This document shows positions 20,762 through 29,880 of a stretch of DNA of 64,000 nucleotides, one piece after another (positions within the stretch are counted from its first letter, which is position 1; the number at the start of each line of letters is the position of its first letter). Under the pieces are notes generated by a model that saw nothing but the letters and a program-made list of their open reading frames with translations, was not told where the DNA came from and searched no databases. A program made the translations under genes and the position numbers. The stretch comes from Adiantum capillus-veneris (lineage: Eukaryota; Streptophyta; Polypodiopsida; Polypodiales; Pteridaceae): contig CM043965.1 of assembly GCA_014529385.2 (NCBI GenBank), forward strand, positions 67,451,690-67,515,689, in the 5' to 3' direction.

Positions 20762-21257
20762 AGCTGATCATCTTTCGCGATTGACGAATGGAGAAGACCC
20801 TATAGGAGTAGATGACGACATGCCAGACGCGTACTTGTTCAACATAGAAATGATACCTAAGTGGTCTCAAAATGTCGTTGACCTATTAACCTATGGAGGA
20901 GAGTTCGATAGAAGAGAATACAACCTGAAACGTATTGCTATTCAGCAATCCAAGAATCTTCAATTGATTGCAGGAAGGTTGTATCAATTGGGAAATGATC
21001 ATGTTTTACGACTATGCATCAATCCTGAGGAATATAATATATATCTGTGCGAAGCACATGTTCACGAATGTGCATTTCATTGTTCAAGAAGGAACACATA
21101 TAGGAATTTGTTACAATTGGGAGTCTATTGGCCAGGAATGAAAGAAAGCGTACATGAATATGTCACAGTATGTATTGTATGTTCATCAAAACCGCCGGGA
21201 GTATTCAACATTATATCAGATAATGATCGCTCCAGAATGGAGTCAGTATATTGTTGA
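20762..21257 (+). CDS. Element D: H2C2 zinc module, first copy
   Basis: After the end of RNase H, this frame (residues counted from 20781) gives a complete integrase-type zinc module: W-S-Q-N-V-V at about 28, G-R-L-Y-Q-L-G near 65, L-R-L-C near 77, then H93-x6-H100-x30-C131-x2-C134 with Y-W-P-G between. A second, different copy follows directly (21235-21560) with exactly the same spacing. The break between the two is a 2-base deletion near 21198 relative to C, where both modules lie in one frame. It may be an extra nucleic-acid-binding part of the integrase; this is inferred. Confidence 0.8.
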
Positions 21258-23760
21258 ATATCTCACAAATAGAACTTTCCCAGAAGGAACGTCAAAAGCT
21301 CGTCAGAAATCTGTAGAGACAGAAGCTAGAGATTACGCTTTAATAGGAGATCAACTCTATAAGAGAGGTAAAGACAACCAGCTTAGGATTTGCGCATCAG
21401 AGTCTGAGTATGTGATAATCCTAGAGCAAGCTCATGGAGGAGTAGGTGGAGGCCATTTCTCAGGTGATAAGACAGCAAAACTTGTCTTAGCCGCAGGAAT
21501 ATGGTGGCCAACATTACATATGGACGCTGAGGAATACGTTAAACGGTGTGATGACTGTCAGCGGACCAAAGTACCACTTAAAAGAGATGATATGCCGCTT
21601 AGACCAATGATGGGGGCAAGAGCTTTTGCAAAATGGGGGATTGATTATGTCGGACCCATTTCACCTCCTGCATATAAGACTCATGCACAATACATCATTG
21701 TGGCTACAGACTATCTAACGAAGTGGGTCGAAGCAAAGGCAACTCAAAAAGCAGATGCCAGGACCACGGCACAATTTCTATATGAATACGTCTTTGTACG
21801 ATATGGATTGCCAATAGAAATTGTGAGTGATCGAGGCACACATTTCATAAATGAAGTGATAGAGATCCTTCTAGATGAATTCATGGTAATCCATAGGAAA
21901 TCAGCCCCGTATCATCCACAAGCAAACGGACAAGCTGAAGCAACAAACAAAACCATATGCACGGTCCTTATGAAGATTGTATCTGAGTCGAGAACTGACT
22001 GGGACCAGAAGTTGCATTCAACATTATGGGCATATAGGGTAGCATATAAAACATCCATAGGAACGATCCCATATAACATGGTTTTTGGGCTAAATGCTAT
22101 CTTACCAATAGAATTCTTGATTTCAACCTTAAGGGTGGCTAAGGATCTAGAGTGGACAGGGCACGAGCTCTCTGATAGAATAGATGACCTGGAAAAGCTA
22201 GATGAGCTTCGCCTAAAAGCAGTAGCTTCCATCTACGCTCAAAAAAGGCGACAAAAGGAATTTTTTGATAAGCATGTGCGGACTAAAGAGTTTAAAGTTG
22301 GGGACTATGTCCTAGTTTACACTCTGAAACAGCATGCTAAGAAGCTTAAAAAGCGAGGGATGGGTCCTCTGGTGATTAAAGATCTATCACCAAGTGGAGC
22401 CGTCAAGCTTGCTACATTAGACGGAGAAGAAATGCCCAATTGGATTAGTGGATGCAGAGTGAAAAAGTATCTGTTGCCGCTAACACAAGACATGCTTCTC
22501 AAAATACATCAAGAAAAGCTGCGTGTCCAGAAAAAGAAAAAGATTGAGGAGGAAGCGCAAGCCGAGGCGAAGAAAAGAATGGAGAAAAGAAGACTACTGC
22601 GTCAGAAACAGCGCAATGAAGGAGCAATACGAATAAACGCAGTCAGTATAACAGAAATGGATAATGACAAAGAAGAACCCATCATTGAATGCAAAGTAGG
22701 GACCAACCAAATTAAAGCCAGAGCACTATTGGATTCAGGAGCTCAAGCTAACCTACTTTCACTCAGTTTGTATAGACAATTGACAAATGACACGAAACTA
22801 CAAACTGCCAAGCAAGAGTTAAAGAGTTACTCTGAGAATTCAATCAAAACTGTCGGATGCACAGTTTTACATATACAGATTAACCAATATGTGTATCCTC
22901 ATATGTTTTACGTGGTTGAAGACCAAGCTACACAACATCCATTATTGCTAGGACAACCATGGCAGAAGCAATACAATGCAATGATTGACTGGAGTTCTAA
23001 ATCAGTGCTTATCAAATACGAAGGTGAAAGTCAATCAGTTAAGTTCACCAAAGGAGCAGAGCCAACTCCAAAGGAAGAATCCACGGACAAAGGCAAACAA
23101 CAAACAGAGAGAAAGAAGAAGCAATGGCAACCAAAAGTTTCTATACAACCGGATTACTCTTCGACGAGGAATTCTCAACAGTGGATAAGGAAGACAAGCA
23201 ATAATATAACAGCTAAACCTTGGGAAAAAACGGAGTCAAAGTTGGTATGGAGGCCAAAAATGGTTGTGCCAAAGAACACAAAGGTGGAAAACCGAGTCTT
23301 CAATACCAGACAACAGAGTGATCCTCGACAATCAAGGACAGTGAAACAGATCTGGATTCCAAAGAAGGTCATGACGGCACAAAGCTATAGCAAGCAAATT
23401 TGGATCCCAAAGATTTGTAAACAGGAACTCCCTTCAATACAATCAACGGAAACTCCTAGGTATTTCAAGGCGAGGAAATCAACACACAGAACAAAGCAGG
23501 TTTGGGTCGCAAAGAGTTTGTGGCAAGCACAAGCAAAGTGGAAGCAGATTTGGATAGTAAAAAAAGACAACGAGGTAACGCAGAATCCATCTACTGATTC
23601 TACTACCGAAGTGCCAAAACCAACCCAAAACTCGACCACCAATCCTTCAATCAAACAAAGAGCAGCTTTATTGGAAAGACTGTTGTATCATCGCTCTACA
23701 ATTGCATTGGGAACTGATGACCAAAACAACTACAATGCTTCACCCACAGACACTTCATAG
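21154..23760 (+). CDS. Element D: integrase (second H2C2, DDE core) fused to a second retropepsin and W-x-P-K tail
   Basis: This 868-codon frame holds several parts in order. H2C2 is at H94, H101, C132, C135. The integrase core has D164 (W-G-I-D-Y-V-G), D226 (V-S-D-R-G-T) and E262 (Q-A-E-A), followed by a C-terminal G-D-Y-V-L-V-Y region (380-445). After a basic coil (455-490) comes a second aspartic protease domain: A-L-L-D527-S-G-A-Q, hydrophobic strands, and L-L-L-G-Q-P-W at 597-603. Residues about 650-775 carry six tryptophan repeats of the type (Q)-I/V-W-I/V-P-K. Integrase joins the DNA copy to the genome. The role of the extra protease is unknown; both D-S-G active sites are intact. The same arrangement occurs in B and C, so it is not an accident of this copy. 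Confidence 0.9.
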   Translation: MNMSQYVLYVHQNRREYSTLYQIMIAPEWSQYIVEYLTNRTFPEGTSKARQKSVETEARDYALIGDQLYKRGKDNQLRICASESEYVIILEQAHGGVGGGHFSGDKTAKLVLAAGIWWPTLHMDAEEYVKRCDDCQRTKVPLKRDDMPLRPMMGARAFAKWGIDYVGPISPPAYKTHAQYIIVATDYLTKWVEAKATQKADARTTAQFLYEYVFVRYGLPIEIVSDRGTHFINEVIEILLDEFMVIHRKSAPYHPQANGQAEATNKTICTVLMKIVSESRTDWDQKLHSTLWAYRVAYKTSIGTIPYNMVFGLNAILPIEFLISTLRVAKDLEWTGHELSDRIDDLEKLDELRLKAVASIYAQKRRQKEFFDKHVRTKEFKVGDYVLVYTLKQHAKKLKKRGMGPLVIKDLSPSGAVKLATLDGEEMPNWISGCRVKKYLLPLTQDMLLKIHQEKLRVQKKKKIEEEAQAEAKKRMEKRRLLRQKQRNEGAIRINAVSITEMDNDKEEPIIECKVGTNQIKARALLDSGAQANLLSLSLYRQLTNDTKLQTAKQELKSYSENSIKTVGCTVLHIQINQYVYPHMFYVVEDQATQHPLLLGQPWQKQYNAMIDWSSKSVLIKYEGESQSVKFTKGAEPTPKEESTDKGKQQTERKKKQWQPKVSIQPDYSSTRNSQQWIRKTSNNITAKPWEKTESKLVWRPKMVVPKNTKVENRVFNTRQQSDPRQSRTVKQIWIPKKVMTAQSYSKQIWIPKICKQELPSIQSTETPRYFKARKSTHRTKQVWVAKSLWQAQAKWKQIWIVKKDNEVTQNPSTDSTTEVPKPTQNSTTNPSIKQRAALLERLLYHRSTIALGTDDQNNYNASPTDTS

Positions 23761-23781
23761 TCGTCCGGGAGGACTCAGACT

Positions 23782-23795
23782 AGGAGGGGGGGAGG
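23782..23795 (+). promoter_or_regulatory. Element D: internal polypurine tract after pol
   Basis: AGGAGGGGGGGAGG lies 22 bases after the pol stop and 6 kb before the true terminal polypurine tract. A TATA-like 'cttatatacc' follows at about 23929-23938. It could be a second plus-strand primer or the fossil of a former 3' end. Confidence 0.55.
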
Positions 23796-25397
23796 TATAC
23801 AGGAGCTACAAAGCAGCTACAAGCGGAAAAAAACAAAGAAAAACAAAAATTATATTACAAGGGCAGTGTCTTACATGATTTTGCAATTTTTTATGTTTGA
23901 TTGCGAATATTGATAATATTTATGCCCTTATATACCTTGTTTTGCAACAAGAAGAGATCAAATGATGAATTTGGGTCTCTAGATGTGTAAATATCACTAA
24001 ATAAGAGTGTTTTTGGAGCTAAAAAGTGGAAAAAAGTGGTAATCCAAGTCCAAAAATCACAAAGAAGTGTATATTCATATACACAGGGTTACCAGCTATT
24101 TATCATGTATGTTTGGAATTTTTTGGCTTCAATTTGCTATTTTCCTTTATTTTTTATGATTTTCTTAATAAAATAAAAGAAAAATAAAAAAGCAGGTGAA
24201 ATGAGATCGGAAAAAAGAAAAGAATAGACGGCGATGATCCTAATGACAAGGGCAACCCATGGTAAAAATTGGGTACAATTCTGAAAAAGTTGCGGAAAGC
24301 CCGAAATGACAGAATTTTGGCAAAGTGGACAGATTTCTCAGAAACAGGTCAAATGGAGTCCAAATTGAGAAATTTCAAATCCTAAAGTGCATTTCACGAT
24401 GAGATAGGAGCACATGTCAAATTTGGTAACAAGTGATCCGGGAAGCCCGAAGTTAAGTATTTTTCACTTCACTATCAAGATCATTTCCACTATTACCTTC
24501 TTGGAGAGAGCAAAGAGCACAAAGAAGCATCCGACCTTCTACCGCCTTCTACGACTGCTACGAGAGCTCAGAGGACACCAGACATGAGAGGTAGACTCGT
24601 TGCCATAAGCTTTTGATGCTTATCGTTAACTTTTGTCGCGAAAACTCACCAAAACCAAGAAACAAGAGCAGACGGGGAATGGGGAAGAACTCTAGGTAGG
24701 GACACAACCGCCTAACCAAACCTTGCAAGAACTTAGAGGTGGGTTACCCTAGTATAGGAGATGAGTTTCTAGCACTCAAAGCTCAAGAAAGAACGACTGG
24801 AAAAACCCTAGGTCAACAGAGCCTGCAAGAGGCAAACAGAAAAAAGTTGTCGGAACGACACAAAACTTCTCAGGAAGCTTAACAACATCGAAGGCAATGC
24901 AACCATGGAGTATCTCCGGGTTTGGATCACCAAAAGTAGGTCGGAACAACCGATTCGGCTGCGGACACACAAAGCGTCATTTTGGCATAACGGCCGAAAT
25001 TGACGACCGAATGAGATGAAACTTCACAAGCAGCTTCAAATCTACATGGATGACTTATGTTTGCAAGCAAAACCCAAAAGAAAGCTGATCCAATTACCGA
25101 TGGTGAAAAAGACGCTTTAGGGCAACCAAAAGGAGAAAGATGGAGAACGGGGAGCCAAAGTCAAGTCCAACCAACTGGATGGCTTCGCAACATATCAAAT
25201 GAGCTGGAAATGCAACTCTCAAGAAGAAAAGTTGAAGAAATTCAACTCCAAGGCAAAAAGACGACTTCGGAGACTGAAATGCCTATAAGGGGGCTTTTTA
25301 GCTAAACTGATGACTTTTTAAGTTGAAAACTAGTTAGCAGGGCTTAGGGCACTAGCACAAAGCATTCTTTGCACAAAAAGACCAACATTTCAAGAAA
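23796..25397 (+). other. Element D: noncoding spacer 3' of pol
   Basis: No coding region is supported here. It is AT-rich around 23870-24190, with TATA-like sites. It is alignable with C (42370-40630, minus strand). Near 25010-25060 it has a single copy of a unit that is tandemly repeated in C (40961-41200). Confidence 0.6.
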
Positions 25398-26408
25398 AGA
25401 CATCATACGCGTATGATGTCTCACAGCATGATTTTCACATCCATTTCAACATTTGAGTGCATAGCCTCATTCCACATGTTAATCACATCCTATGAACAAA
25501 GTATCATGAGAATTGGAGTTAGAAAACCCAAGGAAAACCAAAAAGACGCAAAGTAGGCCATAAAATTGATTTTTGGTCCTAATTTTGTCAAAATAACTCC
25601 AAACTCATTGAAACTTTGTAGGAGTGTTGATTAACACATCTACAAGCTATCTGGAACCAAAAAGCACCATTTTGACACAAAAGACATCATACGCGTATGA
25701 TGTCTATTTGCACTTACAGAGCCAAAAATGCTCATTTGTCATCATACATCCATTATATATATCTAATACATGCTACATATGAAGTTTGGAACCATTTGGT
25801 CAAGTGGATCACCCCATTAGCCCAATTAAGAGAAAATCCTTCATACAAAGCCTATTTTTATCCCAAATCCAACATATTCAAGTCCAAACCAAGATTTGAG
25901 TATAAACAGTCCTTCAATAGCACATGGAGAGTCCACAGAACCAATCCCATGAAAAATTGATGAAAAAGACATCATACGCGTATGATGTCTCGAGAGCCAT
26001 TTTTAGCCCAAAATCTATCCAAACTTCATAAATCCACTGAATAAGCCTATTTAAAGCCAAATCCAAGCTTATAGAGAAATTTGGCCCAAAAATGCACTAA
26101 AAGACATCATACGCGTATGATGTCTCACTGTGTGATTTTGGCACCTAAGGGCTTCAACCTCAAAACAGAAGTGTTCTACATGCCATTTGAAAGTAATCCA
26201 CCAAGTTTTACCCAATATGGATCATAAAATCCATTTCCCATTCAAAATTTTGCCAAGAGCCTGAACTGGACTAAACTGACCAAAACTTGACCAAATGGGA
26301 TCCAAACTCAAATCCAAGCATATGACACTCATGTATACACTATCAGCTACAAGCACAACCAATATGAAGTCATTCTGACACAAAAGACATCATACGCGTA
26401 TGATGTCT
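25398..26408 (+). repeat. Element D: 3' array of five ACGCGT-centred palindromes
   Basis: Five perfect copies of the same 22-bp palindrome as in the leader (arm GACATCATACG) are at 25399-25420, 25683-25704, 25968-25989, 26103-26124 and 26386-26407. Each is at least 24 bp when the outer A/T pair is included. The spacings are 284, 285, 135 and 283 bp. The sequence between copies is diverged but retains repeated phrases ('tttggaaccatttggtca', 'ccaaatgggatccaaa'), suggesting an old tandem repeat of about 140 bp with palindromes at one- or two-unit intervals. Confidence 0.92.
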
Positions 26409-26531
26409 CAAGCATGTTTTTGAGCCCAGTTTGCATATTTTTTCACCTACATTGCATCCTTAGGCCCTGAATAGCTCATGTTTCAATTTTCAAGTCATTT
26501 GAATAGTTAAAAGCTTCATTTCGGCTTTCAG

Positions 26532-29500
26532 TACTAAAAAGACGCTAACTTCTGAAATTGGAGTTACAGGATCCATGGATTCCGCTAAGTCATCGGCAAC
26601 TAAGAGAAAAAGACCAACCATCAAGGATGCTCTTGCAGAGGCAGAACCTTTTGATATTCCAACAGAAACCCTCAAGCCAACCAAGACTTGGGTGGAGGAA
26701 GCAGTACTAGAAAAAGAGGGAATAAAGATCTACCAGGGGACTTTCAGAGATCCACAAGGGCAATCGGTCGATGTACCTATGATCCCACGAGAATTAGTGG
26801 ATTATAGCAGAACAGAGAACATAAGCAGATACCTGGAAAAGGCTGACTTACACAGGTTCTTCACCTCGAGACCATCAGGTGTAGACACAAGAAGAGTGTA
26901 TGAGTTGGCAACATCCATTCAGAAGGATGGGAAAGCCACGTTGACAGCCATGGATGGAGAAACAGTTGAAGTACAGATCACTCCACAGCTCATTGCAGAT
27001 GCATTGAAGCTGCACAACAAAGGGAGTTCTGTCAGAGAAAGAAGGGAGGCCATAGAGGTCTATGGATCAAAGAAACAAAATACAACCTACGGAGATATGG
27101 CAGATCAACGAGCGGCAACCCTTTGCCGATTATACAACCAGTTTTTCCATGTGTGCAGCAAAAGACCGCAGAAGTATACTACACCACCCCATGCCATTGC
27201 GACAACCATCACATGGGCACTGAAGAGCAACGTGCCAAAAAAGGTGAATTATGCTCAATACATCCACGAGCAAGTAATCGCCATGCACAACCAGAAACCA
27301 AAGTACATAGGAGGAGGAGAAATCCTAACAAGAATAGCTTATGAAGCTATTGGAGCTAGAGATCAAGGGCCACGGATTCCCTCCCAGAATGAGTGGCTTA
27401 GAGAAGCCGATGAGGAGGAAGAACAACAAGAAGTATCCAAGAGGGCGTCCACAAGAGCACGCCGAAAACTAGAAATAGTTTCAGAACCTGAGGAGGCCGT
27501 GGACGAGCCGCTCAAGAAGAAAGTGAAGAAGAAGGCCGATCCCAAGCAAACCAAAAGTCAAAAAGCCGCAAGAATGGAAAGGCTGGTGGAGCAGTTTAGA
27601 GCGGAAAGAGCTCTAAAGGGGGACTTTGAAGAAATGTGGGTGCCAGACCCCAGTAAAGTCGGAACCAGCTCAGCCAGGCCACATGTTGATCAATACGATC
27701 AATATATTAGAGCTTATGAGGAGTCGGAGGCCATACTGGAGCAACAACCTGTCGAGCCTTATACTGAAGAGGAAGTACGGCTTTTAAAAGCTGAGCTGCA
27801 AAAGGACGACAAGGGGAAGAAGAAAGTAGATGAGTCTACTGAACCTCAAAAGAAAGACGGGCAAGCAAACAAAGGGAAAGCCAAGATGACTGAGGACAAT
27901 CAGCCCTCTTTTACTGTTGTACCAAGCCCGAAGAAAATGGAAATTATTGTGGAGGAAACCCCAATAGAAATAGAAACAGAAGTTATGGAAAAGCCGGAGG
28001 CCGGGACCAAGGAAAAGGAGATAGATCCAGTTAAGCAAAAGAAAGATGATTATGAGGATCTGGTCGCTATCGGATACAGTGAAGAAGAGGCCCTGGAGGC
28101 AGTTTATGGGATATCCCTACGGAAGCAAGATGATCGGAAAGGGACGAAAGAAAAGACAAAGGGTACAATGGAGAGTGAAGAAAAAATGGTCGAGCCGAAG
28201 CCATTGGAGGTGGTGGCAGAAAGAGCTGTCAAGTTGACAGATGAAGATGAAAAAGACATGCACATGGTGCATAAACTACTCAGCAAGATTAAAGAAAGAT
28301 CCAGAGCAAAGGAAGTAGCACTTGAGACAGCAAAACAAAAGGAAGCAGAGTTGCAGAAGAAGTTAGAGAATGCTATGACTGAATCTGAAAGTCATAAAGC
28401 ATCACTCTACGACGCAGAAAACGAGAGGGACGGCTTGATACTCCAACTAGCCGAAGCTTCAAGAGAGGTAACAAGTTCACAGGAAGCAAAGGAGCGAATA
28501 GAAGATGAGCTGGAGGCAGCCAAGGATGAGCTCATTGAGCTAAGGGAAAGAGTTGAACTTCAAGAAAGGACAATCATGAGACTCAGGACCACCCCTAGAG
28601 CTAGCAGAGCAGGAACAGAACAAGAGGGAACCCTCGTACCAGCTCTGGAAGAGCAGGTCAGAAGTTTGCAAAGAGAGCTGAGGTTAGAGCAAGTACAAAG
28701 ATTGCACATGGCGGAGGGATCATTGGCTGCAGAGGAGAGGCTCACATCAGAAAACCAAACACTAAGGACAGAAAATGAGGCCCTCCGCAAACAGCTCCAA
28801 GACCTTCAAGAGCAACAAAGAAGAGAAACAGAGACACCACAAGAAGAAGCAGGGGACGCAGCCATAGAGCTACCAGAAACTGGAGAGGCAACCACAATTG
28901 AAGATCCAACCCCAGTTCAAGAAGTGGCCTCAACTTCAGGAATCTCTGAAGAAGAAGAACAAAAGCTCCAGGACCAAATAGAAAAGTCAACAGAGGAAAG
29001 TGCCAAGGCGGAAATGGAATGGGAAAGGAGACTCCTCATCTCCATTAGACTTCAAGGTTTAGACACAAAAGTGCTCCATGAAGAGTGGATGCAACCAAGC
29101 CTGCCTTTCCCTCTGATGAAATTTGAAGTGATAAAGACGAAAAAGAGAATAGAGGAGGAGCAGTATGTCGCTCTTTACGAAGGCGACATCACAAAGGATG
29201 AACAATCAAAGAAGATTGTAGATTCTCAACCTAGCTGGAGGAAAGGTTGGCTGAACAAATACCAAGCCTACCTCATCTACTTGGTAGAGGCTCCAAAGGA
29301 GATTCGGGAGGATGCAACCTTCTGCCCGGTGCCAAGAGTCAGAAGTTGGAAAGAGCATGGCAGGATTGCAGAAAAGAAGCCAAATTGGCTTAATTACCCA
29401 AGGATGCCAGGACCAAAGGAAGGAGAGAGAATAGGTAAAGCCTACATGGTGAAAACCCTAACGGGCACCATCAAACTCTTTACTGGCTCTCCTGACCTTT

Positions 29501-29832
29501 CGTGTCAGATGCTAAAGAAAATCTGCAGGACTCTCTTAGCATGCATTGAAGTGTTCGCGCCAGACAAAGCCACGACCTCGAGTCTACTATCGACGGCCGA
29601 CACAGTGACGGATATGATGTATGATCTTTCTTTGCAGCCATCACCAAAGGTGTTACATCTCTTATACCAAAGAATTATGTTTTTGCCTAGCTTCCACATG
29701 CAAACATTCGAAGAAGCTTTCTACACCGGCTTTTTCACTCACGAAAGCAAAATATTCGGCCCAACCTTGACCATCGGCAACCTACGCTATGAATCACATT
29801 TGCAGATGCTCAAGACGACAGGACTCTATTGA
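26532..29832 (+). CDS. Element D: large 3' ORF (1085 codons from ATG 26575), function unknown
   Basis: It is a single uninterrupted frame. Residues 1-300 form a globular-looking region (R-F-F-T-S-R-P-S-G-V-D near 92; V-Q-I-T-P-Q-L-I-A-D-A-L near 140) reminiscent of plant retroelement 3' ORFs. Residues 300-560 are K/E-rich. About 565-770 is a long coiled coil (heptad-rich E-L-R-E-R-V-E-L-Q and similar). Residues 870-1085 form a second conserved domain (W-M-Q-P-S-L-P-F-P, F-T-G-S-P-D-L-S). No signal peptide or clear membrane segment was seen, so I do not call it an envelope. A splice-acceptor-like 'tttcggctttcag' ends at 26531 and the frame is open from there, which would allow expression from a spliced RNA using the LTR or leader GTGAGT donors. 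C has a homologue (39514-36185). Confidence 0.85.
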
Positions 29833-29867
29833 CCAAGCTAAAAGTCATGTCAGGGACGACATGAACG

Positions 29868-29880
29868 CGGAGGGGGGGAA
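29868..29880 (+). promoter_or_regulatory. Element D: terminal polypurine tract
   Basis: A G-rich purine run (GGAGGGGGGGAA within 'gcggagggggggaa') lies directly before TGTTGAG of the 3' LTR. It would prime plus-strand DNA. Confidence 0.88.

Noticed and set aside
20400-21260. Second (archaeal-type) RNase H as in Tat/Ogre elements
   Set aside because: Only one RNase H is present; the segment before integrase is the extra H2C2 module.
25035-25070. A piece of D's spacer reads I-Y-M-D-D-L-C, identical to the RT catalytic loop
   Set aside because: Only about 25 bases match, no other RT motif is near, and C has a different sequence there. Probably chance or a tiny conversion event.
25398-26408. 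CRISPR-like array
   Set aside because: The repeats are perfect palindromes at long, two-class spacings inside a plant retrotransposon, with related sequence between them. There are no unique spacers and no cas genes.
26575-29832. Envelope protein for the 3' ORF
   Set aside because: No signal peptide, membrane segment or fusion-like stretch seen; the centre is a coiled coil.
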